NCBI GenBank assembly: GCA_917880885.1 | Contig: OU862917.1 | Span: 52,746,727-52,810,726 of the forward strand | DNA from: Limnephilus marmoratus | Taxonomy: Eukaryota > Arthropoda > Insecta > Trichoptera > Limnephilidae | Direction: 5' to 3' | Length of the DNA: 64,000 bases | Part shown: piece after piece, positions 1 to 9,870 of the stretch | How positions within the stretch are numbered: the first letter of the stretch is position 1 | How the letters are laid out: the number at the start of each line of letters is the position of its first letter | Made by a program: the position numbers and the translations under genes | The notes under the pieces: model-generated | What the model was told of the DNA's origin: nothing | Database searches by the model: none | What the model saw: only the letters and a program-made list of their open reading frames with translations

Positions 1-166
1 ACGATCGTACATGGTTTATCACACATACGCCCCAGGGATCTCATTTCTACAGCAGTCTACATTTCTTCAACAGCCAGTCTACTTACATCCTTCCTTTGCC
101 AGTTCTATGCCTCACTACATATATCAGGGTAGGTACCAGCACTCCATTATGGTCGGCTAGCTTCGC
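1..166. repeat. dispersed repeat fragment, also seen near 28315-28400
   Basis: The stretch ending in the phrase around 85-160 (cttcctttgccagttc, then ctcactacatatatcagg, then a block ending ggtcggc) has a clear diverged counterpart at 28330-28395 with the same word order. No open frame continues across both copies. It is probably part of an older repeat that I cannot name; the window start may cut it. Confidence 0.3.
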
Positions 167-755
167 TTATTTGGACGATATAAATAACAAAAAATCTTTG
201 GACAATATAATTGACAAAAATCGTGCACTATCGAAACTTTTGATAGTGAACGAGTAAATGAATTTCTGAAAAAGTGAAAAAACCCTCCAGGTCCCCTAGA
301 GTCTAGGGGGTGGGGAAAAATACAACGAAGCGAAACGCCGCTTGCGATTGTTTCGTTCTCTTCACATAATTCGTGGCTCGGTCGCGGTAGTACCCACCTT
401 CTTATACACAGCATTAGAGTACTTAGATACAGCCTCGTATTTTAGACGGCACACCACTGATAGCTAGTATACTAGTATTGGATCAAATGCGTCCAATTCA
501 GGAGTTGCTGATACGCTGGCAAATAAGACCGAAGTGTTTGAGAAGATGAATAGATATGAAGTAAAGTGCGAGCTGCACAGCAGATGCTTGTGATTTGCGT
601 TAATCAAATTATTATACATATATCTAATTTTACGATGGAAAAGTTTCAAGGATGTGAAACAGATAATACTGATCCTAACAATGAAATATTATAAGAAAAC
701 AGATAGAAGGTAGATACCCACTGTTAACAGTTTTCTAAAAGCTAAATTGGTTAAT
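167..755. other. no gene seen; two short hairpins
   Basis: Short open frames here match nothing I know and have no supporting context. Two small inverted repeats are visible: CACTATC against GATAGTG near 226-248, and CCCCTAGA against TCTAGGGG near 293-310. Their role, if any, is unknown. Confidence 0.4.
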
Positions 756-760
756 TGTTC

Positions 761-895
761 GTCCCAGTAAGACGAGAGGTTCTGAGTTCGAGTCCCAGTT
801 GCGACCGTTATCTTTTTTATTTTTCTGTGTCATGTTCTGTTTCATATTTTCGTTTAGATTATTATTAGTGTTATCTTCTTCTTCATTGATTTATT
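761..895 (+). repeat. tRNA-derived SINE-like repeat, copy 1
   Basis: A tRNA-like 3' half is visible. A B-box-like GAGTTCGAGTCCC sits in a T-arm-like stem and is followed by a T-run and an AT-rich tail (ttttctgtg, then catattttcgtttagatt). The same head plus tail recurs about 440 bp downstream at 1186-1330, so this is a dispersed unit and not a tRNA gene. The A box is degraded in this copy. Diverged; direction taken from box order. Confidence 0.45.
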
Positions 896-1185
896 ACATT
901 CATGGGAATAACCTTCAAAAGTTATAAAAAGAGAGTTGTTCTAATAATAATTGAATATTTATTTAGACTTTTAAAAAAGGTCAATAGAAGATGTTCCATA
1001 TAAATAAAATCAGATATATTTATTCGAGACACTATCTAGGCTACAAACCAATTTTTAGAACGATTTTTCCAATGAAAAAGGTAGTTGACAATAATATTGA
1101 AAAAAAATTGTGGAAGATAATATTGTTAATTCTGAAATTTGAATTATGAGATTGACAAATATGACGGTTTGATAAGAGGCAGTAG

Positions 1186-1330
1186 CCTAATTGGATGAAG
1201 TCCCGGTAAGACGAGAGGTTCTGGGTTCGAGTCCCAGTTGCGACCGTTATCTTTTTATTTTTCTGTGCCTTGTTCTCTTTCATATTTTCGTTTAGATTAT
1301 TAGTGTTATTTTCTTCTTCAATGAATTTCC
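1186..1330 (+). repeat. tRNA-derived SINE-like repeat, copy 2
   Basis: This copy keeps both internal Pol III promoter boxes: an A-box-like TAGCCTAATTGG near 1187-1198 and a B-box GGTTCGAGTCC near 1223-1233. They are followed by a T-arm-like stem and the same AT-rich tail as 761-895. The box spacing suits a tRNA-derived SINE head. No convincing acceptor stem closes it, so I do not call a functional tRNA. Confidence 0.5.
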
Positions 1331-1833
1331 AAAACTTTAATGAAATCAAAATCAGAGACAATTTTCTTATGAGTAGTTCATAATCAAAAAGCTAAATTCT
1401 GCGATTACGCTAACCTTGGAAGATTCTCACGACCAGAGGTTACGATGCATCGGAACCATAATCGTTACATAACTAACTAAACAACATTACCACATGGGAC
1501 CCTAGTAAAATGGTTGTATCCACAGTCATGCACTCGAGTAGGTACCTAATCACTGAGCAGGCACCATCAACGGTTCACAAGTGGGGGCGGGAGCGATCAA
1601 GTGTAGAATTGGGATTCTAGTCTAGACTGGCATTCCAGACAGCAATATTAAAATTATTATTATTTGTCTGGTGACTTCGTGGCTATTTTAACATGGCATT
1701 ATTTATGGTGGAAGTGAAAAAAAATTACCGAATCAGTGGAGTGCAGTGGCAAATTTGTTTGATAATAGGGTATCGTCGGTAACGCACGCCAATGCTTTTA
1801 AAGTAGTATTCGTGATTATTTAACATTATTAAG
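1331..1833. other. no gene or named element seen
   Basis: Mixed AT-rich sequence with a slightly GC-richer patch near 1540-1620. I found no coding frame, terminal inverted repeat or tandem array. Confidence 0.4.
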
Positions 1834-2265
1834 GCACCAGACCTCTGTTAAAAAAAATATGTAATTTTTTTAAAATTTCATTTTCTGAAAGATGCATTTG
1901 TTAAGAATGCCGTCACCAAAGAAATTCGTAAATTTCACGGAGCATTTTATATGAAACTGTTTGAAACAGTTTGTATGTTGGATTATCCTTCAGCAAAACA
2001 CTGAACGCGTTTTTCTCGAAACTATGTTTTTCAACCTGGTGCATGCAAATCGGATGTATAGTTTTTTTTAATATGTTTTCAACCTGGTTGACAACATATT
2101 AAAAAAAAAACTATACATCCGATTTGAATGCACCAAGTCTTAAACTGTTCGAAAATCCAGCCTCTATAGCACCACGAAGGGATTTTTTTATAAAGGACCC
2201 CCTTCTATTTTTTTATGAACGATGAAAATTTTCCATAAAAACAGGAAATAAAATTTGTTGGTCCT
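1834..2265. repeat. diverged relative of the hAT-type element at 54327-55516
   Basis: The order of phrases (aaggcaccag, then catttgttaa, then ggattatccttcagcaaaa, then aacgcgtttttctcga, then gtttttcaacctgg, then actatacatccg) is the same as at 54503-54725. The part from about 2218 (gatgaaaattttccataaaaacag) resembles 55187-55215. Within it, 2037-2078 and 2093-2137 form an imperfect palindrome centred on a repeated 'caacctgg' stretch. Neither terminal inverted repeat nor target duplication is present, so this is a partial or deleted copy. Confidence 0.55.
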
Positions 2266-2640
2266 AAATTTTTTTCTTTTTTCCGATATCAAAATTCCCA
2301 AGAATTTAAGCAACCTTGCAAATAAAAATAAATATCTAATGATAATTACTTCTTCGAACATTTTATTGACTACTAGCGATTCTAATGGTGAATAAATTAA
2401 ATATAAATATGTCTCTACTAGATATTCTAACCAATGATTCTAACTGCACGAAGTAAACATCTGAACACTAAAGGAAGTAGTGTCCGACCGAAACCGAATC
2501 TTCGGTATCTGTCTTAGTTTCGGCCGAAACCGGAACTTTTGTAGACATGTTAAAAATCTATGTTTACTGAAATTTGGCTTATTTTTTACGCAATTTGTGT
2601 TTGTCAACTTTAATGGGGGGGGGGGGGGTGACACCACGTT
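2266..2640. other. no gene seen; C/G-rich patch and G-run
   Basis: AT-rich DNA with a short patch of repeated CGAAACCG-like words (2485-2545) and a run of about 11 G at 2617-2627. The overlapping open frames on both strands look accidental: they include homopolymer-coded proline and glycine runs and have no recognisable domain. Confidence 0.35.
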
Positions 2641-2650
2641 GTCGATAGAG

Positions 2651-2770
2651 GATAGGGTAGGACGGGTTCTAGCAGAATATTTACCACAACGGAGGGGGCG
2701 GAATGGGATAGGGTGGGACGGGTTCTAGCAGAATATTTACCAAAACGGAGGGGGTAGAACGGGGTAGGAC
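2651..2770. repeat. 56-bp tandem duplication
   Basis: A unit beginning GATAGGGT at 2651 is repeated at 2707 with a 56-bp period and then partially a third time (GGGGTAGGACGGG near 2761). The phrase gacgggttctagcagaat is identical in the first two units. It is purine-rich on the plus strand. Confidence 0.7.
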
Positions 2771-2845
2771 GGGATGTGGCGAAATGGAATACCATAATGG
2801 TCACTGACCACAAGGTACAATAATGATAAACAGAATATTGTCCCG

Positions 2846-3190
2846 ATTTTTTTTATTCAGACTTCTCGACCAGGGACCGCACGCGCGCTTGCTCGCTTAT
2901 TGACCGGCGGACCATCGCGGACCATCTTCTAGCCTCTTGCGGACCAATAGTGGTCCGCGGCCTTTGGGGATGTTGGAGAAATTCCCGTAGTGTGTGGACA
3001 GTCTTTTTAGGAAAGGAAGGAGAGCAAGTTCTGGAAAGGAAAAGATGTATGGGGGTGGATAGGAATCCGGGGTTCTGTGTGTCCAGGAGTGACAGACGTA
3101 TGAATCCATCCCTCCAACCGTGGTGCAAGGCGATGTTCCGAGAGAGTCCTGCTGCTGGGGTCAAAAGGTCTCTCCTGCCAATCATCAGCT
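2846..3190 (-). repeat. LINE/SINE-like 3' region fragment, diverged
   Basis: Read on the minus strand, this carries the order seen in the short element at 41622-41964: a block around 'cctggacacacagaaccccgg', then 'cctatccaccc', 'cttttcctttccagaact', 'ctccttcctttcct', and a 'ccacaca' block. It is closest to the fragment at 22378-22570, which shares 'catacgtc(t/c)gtcactcctgga'. The usual tail stem-loop is replaced by a patch with repeated TGGTCCGC words, including the perfect hairpin GCGGACCA-ATAG-TGGTCCGC at 2939-2958. Confidence 0.5.
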
Positions 3191-3359
3191 TCCAAAATTG
3201 TAAGAGTGTTAAAAGAAGGAATCTTTTACCGCAAATTAGTGATTAATCTGTCGTACAGTAATAAAAAAGATCAATATTTACTTCTTCCTTTGAAATAAGC
3301 AATCCGTTGCTTGGCAAATTATATTATAATGACTGCAGTTTTACTAGTAAATCGATTTT

Positions 3360-3490
3360 AAATATTTTTTTCTTTAATTATTTATTATCCAAGATAAGAA
3401 CAAAATACATTTTTTTTACAGTTTGAAGTACAAAGCACATTTTTTTGGTATACACCACCTCACTAGGCTGGGCCTGTTCCGAGGTGGCAG
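3360..3490 (-). repeat. 3' end of a CR1-like LINE with terminal stem-loop
   Basis: On the minus strand, 3487-3455 folds as lower stem CCACCTC/GAGGTGG, an internal loop, and an upper stem AGGC/GCCT. It is followed by an AT-rich tail. The arrangement and inner sequence match the 3' ends at 44506-44542 and 26610-26646. The A-tail of the LINE at 3491-8990 abuts it, so that LINE probably inserted into this older one. The LINE remnant at 9371-9870, same strand, could be the other half of the host element. Confidence 0.5.
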
Positions 3491-3491
3491 G

Positions 3492-3531
<40 letters not shown>

Positions 3532-3559
3532 TGAATGAGATACATAATATTATGAAATT

Positions 3560-3599
3560 CTACGCCAATGAAGAGTACTAGCTCTTGAGCTTGGCGTAG
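3560..3599 (-). other. 3' UTR stem-loop of the CR1-like LINE
   Basis: A 9-bp perfect lower stem (CTACGCCAA/TTGGCGTAG) encloses an upper 5-bp stem (AAGAG/CTCTT) with an internal loop between them, about 30 bp from the A-tail. LINE 3' structures of this type can be bound by the reverse transcriptase to start target-primed synthesis; that role is inferred here. Stem-loops of the same two-part plan lie in the other CR1-like 3' ends of the window. Confidence 0.65.
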
Positions 3600-3810
3600 G
3601 AGTTATTTTACAGCTAGTTCATTTTTATAACATACAATTTACTTACATTTTCCAATAAATATAAACTATATATAAATATAATATATAAACTACTATTTTT
3701 CACTTTTATAACATACATTTTACTTAGTGTATACAATAAATATAAACTATGTTGTGATGTTAATTTTTGATATGCTATGGATTGAAGTTATAACATTTTG
3801 ATTGGTGTTG

Positions 3811-6786
3811 TTATGGTTGTTGATTATTTTTAAAGATTAATTTGACCTTTTTCTTGAATGTTACGAAATCTTTTATTTTTTTAATTTCTTCGGGAAGACT
3901 ATTAAAATATTTTATGCCTTTGTAAATATAATTGTTGTGCATTTGTTGTGTTGTAAATAGAGGAATTTGGAAGTTAAATTTATGCCTTAATGATGAGTTG
4001 AGTTTAAATTTTTTAGTTACATTTTCTTTGAATATTTGTAGTATTGAATCTTTTTTATAGAGGTCTTCAATTTTTGGTACTTCGAAAATTTTGAACAATG
4101 ATGCTGAAGGGAATGTTGGTGGTTTTTTTAAAATTACTTTAATAATTAGTTTTTGTACCACTTTTACAGGACTTATAATTTTTTCATATGCACCTCCCCA
4201 TCCAATGATTCCATACTGAATTAGTGATTGGACTAGTGCATAATAGACTTTTTTTAGGTTGTTTAATTTGAGAATATTTCTTAATCTAATGAATATATAG
4301 ATACATTTCCTAATGCGTTTAACAAGTTCACATATGTGTCTGTTCCATTTCATATGTTGGTCTACAATTACACCCAGGTACTTTATTTCAGTTGCATGGT
4401 TTAATATGGTACATGAATTATTACAGACATCTTTGTTACATTTTGTGTTGTGTATAATTATATTAATGTTGGGATAAGTTTTGGATTTATTTATTGAGAA
4501 AGGGATATAAACTGTTTTTTTTGCATTGATTGTGAGAAGGTTTGTGTCGAACCAGTTTTTTAGGATATGGATGTCATTATTTGCATTTTCGTTTACAATT
4601 TTCCAGTCACTACCCTTAATTATAATAATCGTGTCGTCCGCATAAGATATAACGGTTCCACTGAGGTTTTGTTTAAAAATATCATTTACGTACATGATAA
4701 AAAGTAGTGGTCCCAAAACAGTACCTTGCGGTATCCCAAAATCACTTGTGAGTGGTAGACTTGGTGTGTGATTAATTTTTACAATTTGTGTTCTTTTGTG
4801 AAGATAACTTTTTAGCCAATTTAGTGCTCTGTCATTAAAACCCACAACCTTTAATTTTTGTATTAATTTGACATGTGATATACTGTCGAAAGCTTTTTGG
4901 AGATCTACAAAAATACCAACACATTTTAATGATTTGTCTAAAGCGTCTTGTATAGTACTAGATAATTTAGCAATGGCGTCTTTTGTGCTTTTGTTTTCCA
5001 TGAATCCAAACTGGTTTTTGTGAATTATGTTATTGATCTTAATGAAATGAGTTATTCTTTTTTTGGCAATTTTTTCAAATATTTTTGCAATGTTTGATAG
5101 TAATGAAATAGGACGGTAATTGGTTGGTTCTTCCGGATTGCCGGTTTTAAATATTGGTACGATTACGGATTGTTTGTACATGGACGGAAATATTCCGGTT
5201 TGAAAACTTGTATTGATTATATGAGTTAATGGTTTTGATACTTGTGATTTTATACATTTCAGTGTTTGTATTGTGATCCCATCAAAACCTGGGGAAGAAC
5301 CACCTTTCATACTTGTAATGATTTGTTCGATTTCTTCTTTTGTTGTTGGTTGAAATAGTTCAAAGGTATACTCATTATTTACTGTAGTGTTTGGGTCATT
5401 TGGGGTCAGGTCTTGTTGGATTTTGCTAGCGAGGTTTTTTCCTACATTAGCAAAAAAGTTGTTGAAAATATTTGCGGCTTCTAAGGGTTTATCTTTACAG
5501 CAAATTTTTGAATCATTGTGTCTTATTGTGTTGATTGTTTTATTTTTGAATTGTTTTTTATCTATAATTTCATTTATGATGGACCAAGTCTTTTTACTGT
5601 CATTTTCAGCTAATTCAAGTTTTTGTTTGTAGTAGTCATCCTTTATGTTTTTTATAAGATATGTGAGTTTTTTTTTATAAGCTTTGAAATGTTTTTGTAA
5701 TGTTATGTTTTCCGGTTGTTTTGTATATTGTCTATAGAGTGTTTCTTTGTGTCTAATTGATATGATTAATCCTTGGGTTATCCATGGTTTGATTGGCTTA
5801 AATTTTGAGGATGGTTTTTGAGATGCATTATTCCTACAAGCGTTTATGTGTAAACTCAGTTTTTTATCAAATATTTTGCAGCATTCTTCTACATCGTTAC
5901 ATTTGTATATTTCTAGCCATTCTTTTTCGTTACTTAATATTTTGGTGAGAGAATTTATATTAATACTATGTTTGTATTTATCAGTATTATTAACCGGAGT
6001 TGTGGTTGGTAATGAGAGGTTTTGATGTTTGTAGTCGTATTTAAATATACATGCATAGTGATCTGTTACAGTTGTTTTTATTACAGCAGATGATATATTT
6101 TGTATATCTTTGGTATTTGTAAATATATGATCGATACAAGATGGTCGTTGTCCAATAATGTTTCTGGTATATGAATTTATACATGAAATGTAATTTAATT
6201 CTGCTAACATATTTAGATAGTTATCTTTATCGTTAGAGTAGTAATCATTAGCAATATTCAGATTAATATCTCCGATGATTATTGTTCTTTTGTTTTTATG
6301 ATGTTGTAATATATTTTTTAATTCTTCTATGTATGTGGTTAGAACAGAAGAGTGTGTCCGATAAATAGCAATGATATTAAATGATTTATTCATAAAATTT
6401 ATCTCCAAGTTTAATAAATTAACATTGTTCACCTTTATTTCATTTATACTTGTGACAGCATAAATATTAGATACAAATATGGCAACGCCGCTATTTCTGT
6501 TAATTTTATATTTTGTGGCGTAGTACGAGTAACCCGGTATATTATAATTAATTTCGCTCGATGAATGCGTCTCTGATAATATTATACAATCTATTCTATT
6601 TAATTGTCTAATAGTTATAAGAAATTCTTCAAAATTTTTTTCCAAACTTCTCACGTTCATGTGTATAATTATTAGGCTGGCTGTAGGTTTTACATCTATA
6701 AAATCGTTTGTTTTATTTACCGTATCAAAAATTCTTTCGTCTATTTTATATGATTTATCGATTGCGTTTATTATAAAGTCGTTCAT
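3811..6786 (-). CDS. LINE ORF2: endonuclease plus reverse transcriptase, 991 aa
   Basis: The protein nicks target DNA and copies the element RNA there. The N-terminal ~240 residues form an apurinic-like endonuclease: HMNVRS, the catalytic-type SETHSS, GDINLNI, CIDHIF and the TDHY motif are in order. The reverse transcriptase follows at about residues 430-720 with TNYRPISLLS, VDLQKAFDSIS, GIPQGTVLGPLLF and the catalytic YADD box. The C-terminal part contains KYLGVIVD and IGWGGAYE and ends with a FNSLPEEIK motif. No RNase H is seen, as expected for CR1-like elements. The ATG at 6786 gives a complete frame of normal length with no stops. Similar ORF2 proteins lie at 19731-26480 and 14005-16976. 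The clade inside the CR1 group is uncertain. Confidence 0.9.
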   Translation of the reverse strand: MNDFIINAIDKSYKIDERIFDTVNKTNDFIDVKPTASLIIIHMNVRSLEKNFEEFLITIRQLNRIDCIILSETHSSSEINYNIPGYSYYATKYKINRNSGVAIFVSNIYAVTSINEIKVNNVNLLNLEINFMNKSFNIIAIYRTHSSVLTTYIEELKNILQHHKNKRTIIIGDINLNIANDYYSNDKDNYLNMLAELNYISCINSYTRNIIGQRPSCIDHIFTNTKDIQNISSAVIKTTVTDHYACIFKYDYKHQNLSLPTTTPVNNTDKYKHSININSLTKILSNEKEWLEIYKCNDVEECCKIFDKKLSLHINACRNNASQKPSSKFKPIKPWITQGLIISIRHKETLYRQYTKQPENITLQKHFKAYKKKLTYLIKNIKDDYYKQKLELAENDSKKTWSIINEIIDKKQFKNKTINTIRHNDSKICCKDKPLEAANIFNNFFANVGKNLASKIQQDLTPNDPNTTVNNEYTFELFQPTTKEEIEQIITSMKGGSSPGFDGITIQTLKCIKSQVSKPLTHIINTSFQTGIFPSMYKQSVIVPIFKTGNPEEPTNYRPISLLSNIAKIFEKIAKKRITHFIKINNIIHKNQFGFMENKSTKDAIAKLSSTIQDALDKSLKCVGIFVDLQKAFDSISHVKLIQKLKVVGFNDRALNWLKSYLHKRTQIVKINHTPSLPLTSDFGIPQGTVLGPLLFIMYVNDIFKQNLSGTVISYADDTIIIIKGSDWKIVNENANNDIHILKNWFDTNLLTINAKKTVYIPFSINKSKTYPNINIIIHNTKCNKDVCNNSCTILNHATEIKYLGVIVDQHMKWNRHICELVKRIRKCIYIFIRLRNILKLNNLKKVYYALVQSLIQYGIIGWGGAYEKIISPVKVVQKLIIKVILKKPPTFPSASLFKIFEVPKIEDLYKKDSILQIFKENVTKKFKLNSSLRHKFNFQIPLFTTQQMHNNYIYKGIKYFNSLPEEIKKIKDFVTFKKKVKLIFKNNQQP

Positions 6787-7893
6787 TTTAAGGTAGTAAT
6801 AAATATAACAATAATGTTGACGCTCGGCTGGAAATACACTTCACCCTTGCAAATATAGTAATATGTGTGTTGACTTGTGTATTTACAAGTAATGTAGAAC
6901 ATCATTATGAAATATTTTGAAAATTTTTAAGTGTTGTGGTTATTATATGCTGTTTTTGTGAATTTGTATATAATGAAGAAGGAATAATTAAAGAGGTTTA
7001 CAGTGTTGGCAAAGCTAGGAAATAAAAAAAAAAAATAATATAATAATTCAGGGTACGTTGGATTTGAAAGGTTAAAAATACGTGTCATACTTATTATTGT
7101 AATGGAGTTTATGATAGGCAAGATAGGAATAATATTATCAATTAAGATATGATTTGGGTCGTTAATAAGATATATTATATCAGTACTTGGGAGTGAGTGC
7201 GGTTGTACAGTAGGGAAACATAATACAAGCGTATTAATTAGGTGTGGATTCTCATATGTAGAGGAAAAATTTGGTATCTCCTTGGAACATATTATCATCA
7301 TAATAATTAAACCTGCAGAGTTATAAGTGGTACAAATTATATCCATTTTACTATAATGTGCATTAAAGAAATAGAGTACCTAGGTGATGAGATAATATGG
7401 TAATGAGATTTTTAATGTTCATTATACTATAATGGAGTAGCTGGACATTAGAGTTATGCATACTTTGTGTCGTTAGCCATATTGTTTGGCGTTTTACTCG
7501 TCCGATTTGTATGTGTCATTGCGAATTAACATTATATTCGAGTCATCGGTCTGCCTGAGTAAGATACGACCTGATTTCGTACATTAGTATAACATACATA
7601 AAACAATAATATTTATGAATACACATGTGTGATAATAGTCGAAATGTTCCCAAGTAATTGAACACAGGAACTTACACTTAGTATTAGTGATGAAGTATAT
7701 ATCAGAATAAAACATAATAATAATATAGTAAAGAGTGGAAAAGAGCAAGCCTCGTAAGTGTATTGGGTTCGAATGACTGAATGATGTGAATAAAGTGATG
7801 TGAATAATCACCGTATATGATAATGGCAATGATAATAATAGAACCTTCATCTTATAATCGTTGTCGTCAGTAGGTATATTGTGTTTGAGATAT
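6787..7893 (-). other. LINE inter-ORF spacer, no convincing gene
   Basis: Between the stop of ORF1 and the start of ORF2 lie 1.1 kb of AT-rich DNA. Two minus-strand open frames (6927-7346 and 7584-7988) are low-complexity, rich in Ile/Leu/Tyr/Phe, overlap nothing known, and the second runs back into ORF1. The related element at 18.6 kb has a far shorter spacer (about 300 bp without its insertion), so part of this spacer could be an old insertion. Confidence 0.5.
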
Positions 7894-8898
7894 TCATAGG
7901 GAAGCCAGCTTGTTTTCATCGGATATAAGAATTGCGCCTGATCCTGTCTCTCTCTGCAGATAGATGCGTCCTTGTTTAATCCATGCAAATTTAAAATGTC
8001 TCTGTCTTGCGAATTGGCGAGTTTTATACCAAATTTGATTTGCTCGAAATGTTAGCTGTTCAGATACATAGATCGGCAACCGGGGGCCGGCGAGACCAAT
8101 ATTTAATGTGTTAAGTTTATCTTCGGTATTGGGTTTGTTCTTGTTGAAAGATTTCACATCAGCTAGCAGTTGATTTCTAGCCATGTTCGATTTTAGTTTA
8201 AGAACAATTGTCCTGGGTTGCTTCTGATTATGATTTTTTTTTTGTAGACGATATACAGCATCGATGTCTTTAGTTTCTATGGAAGATCCTGTTGTTTTGA
8301 AGATGTTGAAGACCACGTCTTTTAGTGTTTCGTCCTTGATGTCGGGGATGCCTCTTATTTCTACATTGCAAGACTTTGAGGCCCGCTCTTGGGATTCAAG
8401 ACTATTCTCCAGTACTGCGATTCTAGCTTCCAGTGCAGAATTCTTCGCTGTAAGCTCATTATTTCGGTTCTCGACTTCACGGATTCTGGCCATAAAGTCT
8501 TCATATTGTGCGTTCATGAATTGTATGCTTTCCAGTATCTTGTTATTTTGGTCCATGATGTCGTTCTGTTTTTTTTCCAGGTTGTTTGTTTTGGTCATGA
8601 CTAAATCCTGAATATCTTCAAGATTAGCGGGGGACGATGACGGTGATGTAGTACCTTGATCCTTAGTGGCCGTTGTTTTTTTGGGCGGTTCCAAAGATGT
8701 GTTATCGCTGGCGGTGGCCGATCGTGTGTCCCTTTTACACTGCTTACACTTCTGTTGTTCACGGCGTTCTTGTGTGAGTCGACGGAAAGTGCTTTCCGTT
8801 ATTCCTCCACAGGCTAGATGGTAGGTGCCTTTACACACCGAACACACAAATATCGACTCGTCTGATAGAATAACTTCAGGACATACGCGGCAGTGCAT
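7894..8898 (-). CDS. LINE ORF1 with PHD-type zinc finger and coiled coil, 334 aa
   Basis: This is a nucleic-acid-binding partner protein of the LINE. Residues 1-57 form a C4HC3 zinc finger of PHD type: CRVC, CSVC, the H-x2-C of THLAC type, and CKQC. About residues 95-165 are a heptad-rich coiled coil (repeated E, N, L and I) suited to oligomerisation. The C-terminal third contains VEIRGIPDIKDE, PRTIVLKLKS and GPRLPIYVSEQLT, an RRM/CTD-like fold seen in LINE ORF1 proteins. A homologous C-terminal half lies at 18611-19083. The start is the first ATG, just before the finger (MHCRVC). The frame is intact. Confidence 0.85.
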   Translation of the reverse strand: MHCRVCPEVILSDESIFVCSVCKGTYHLACGGITESTFRRLTQERREQQKCKQCKRDTRSATASDNTSLEPPKKTTATKDQGTTSPSSSPANLEDIQDLVMTKTNNLEKKQNDIMDQNNKILESIQFMNAQYEDFMARIREVENRNNELTAKNSALEARIAVLENSLESQERASKSCNVEIRGIPDIKDETLKDVVFNIFKTTGSSIETKDIDAVYRLQKKNHNQKQPRTIVLKLKSNMARNQLLADVKSFNKNKPNTEDKLNTLNIGLAGPRLPIYVSEQLTFRANQIWYKTRQFARQRHFKFAWIKQGRIYLQRETGSGAILISDENKLASL

Positions 8899-8990
8899 TG
8901 TAAATGATTTATAATGACTACCGACTACCGACGCGATGTTATTATAGAAATATAGTATTTTTGCTTATTTAAAATAATTGCGACTGTATA

Positions 8991-9370
8991 ACACCTTGAT
9001 ATTACTTGAATATGTTAGACTATGATGCCACAGACCGGAAGCACTATTGTTTTCTTACTGAATATTGCGATTTAATCTTTAAAATAAACTTTGTGACGGA
9101 GTAAAATTAAATGAACTAGTCTCAATGATCGTTTTCGTATTATTGAATTTGAATTTGAATTATTTTGATTACTTAATCTTGTAAGAAAAAAATAAGACAT
9201 AATTTTTAATTTATATTTGAAAAGATAAATAGAAAGAAAGAAAAAGAAAAGAGATGAGAAATATAATTAATAAGAAATATAAAATAATTATATAAGAATA
9301 ATAAGAAATTTAGAAATAATAATAAATATTTGAGAAGAAGAGAAAGATACAGGCGTTTAGGATGTTGTTA
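8991..9370. other. no gene seen; AT-rich
   Basis: Contains the likely 5' flank of the LINE ending near 8990 and a purine-rich, A-rich stretch (9180-9350). No open frame with recognisable content. Confidence 0.35.
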
Positions 9371-9870
9371 TATTGTATAAGTTATCTGCCCGCAGTATAC
9401 TATGCCTTTGTTGAATATCCACATATGAATTTTGTGTTTTATTAGCATTTTTTGTCACATGAATATCTTTAATATCTTTTTCAATTAAATTAAAGAATCT
9501 TGGAGCCAAATTACGGTGAAATGTCTATGTCCATATTTTGTTTGTCTTTGGAGTCATGTGTCTTGTGTCGTAATTGTGTTGTGCAGTATGATGGTTTAGT
9601 TTGTCCTTTTGGTAGGTAATGTATAAATACAATTTTGATGCACAGTTGTTGTATGTTCAATACAGCAAAGTCCTTAAATAACTGTATTGTCGAGAATATA
9701 TAAGGTTTGAATATATAACTTTCATAAAGGCTTTTTGTGCTTTGTCGAGAGGGTCCATATTAGCTTTAGCAGCACCACCCCAACCAATAATACCGTGAGT
9801 GATAATTGATTAGGCTAGTGCGTTGTATATCGTTTTTAGAGTCTTCATTGGCATTATGTTTCGTATATAT
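9371..9870 (-). pseudogene. LINE reverse transcriptase C-terminal remnant
   Basis: Reading the minus strand by hand gives recognisable pieces interrupted by stops: a THGIIGWGGAAKA segment, a DPLDKAQKAFMKVI segment, and an APRFFNLIEKDIK segment near the end. These correspond to the C-terminal region of the CR1-like ORF2 at 3811-6786 (IIGWGGAYE, FNSLPEEIK). It is badly decayed and lacks a long open frame. It may be the upstream half of the LINE whose 3' end sits at 3360-3490. Confidence 0.6.

Larger units (their letters stand above)
3491..8990 (-). mobile_element. CR1-like non-LTR retrotransposon, both ORFs open
   Basis: This minus-strand LINE runs from about 8990 (5') to an A-tail seen as a T-run at 3495-3529. 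ORF1 (7894-8898) has a PHD-type zinc finger and a coiled coil. ORF2 (3811-6786) has an endonuclease and a reverse transcriptase. A 1.1-kb AT-rich spacer separates them. A 3' UTR stem-loop lies at 3560-3599. CR1-like LINEs are known to carry PHD or esterase domains in ORF1, which is why I place it there. The 5' end is not sharply defined and I could not find a target-site duplication. Both frames are uninterrupted, so the copy is fairly young. Confidence 0.85.

Noticed and set aside
157..414. 85-codon open frame on the minus strand.
   Set aside because: No recognisable domain, overlaps hairpins, no context for a gene.
761..1330. Possible tRNA genes (A and B boxes).
   Set aside because: Acceptor stems do not close and both copies carry the same non-tRNA tail, so they are SINE-like repeats. 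The same applies to the tRNA-like heads at 38054, 42862, 44749 and 52834.
2440..3246. Cluster of overlapping open frames on both strands.
   Set aside because: They overlap G-runs, a tandem duplication and a LINE/SINE tail; no known protein motif in any.
6927..7988. Open frames of 134-139 codons between LINE ORF1 and ORF2.
   Set aside because: Low-complexity hydrophobic composition, no motif, one overlaps ORF1 in another frame.
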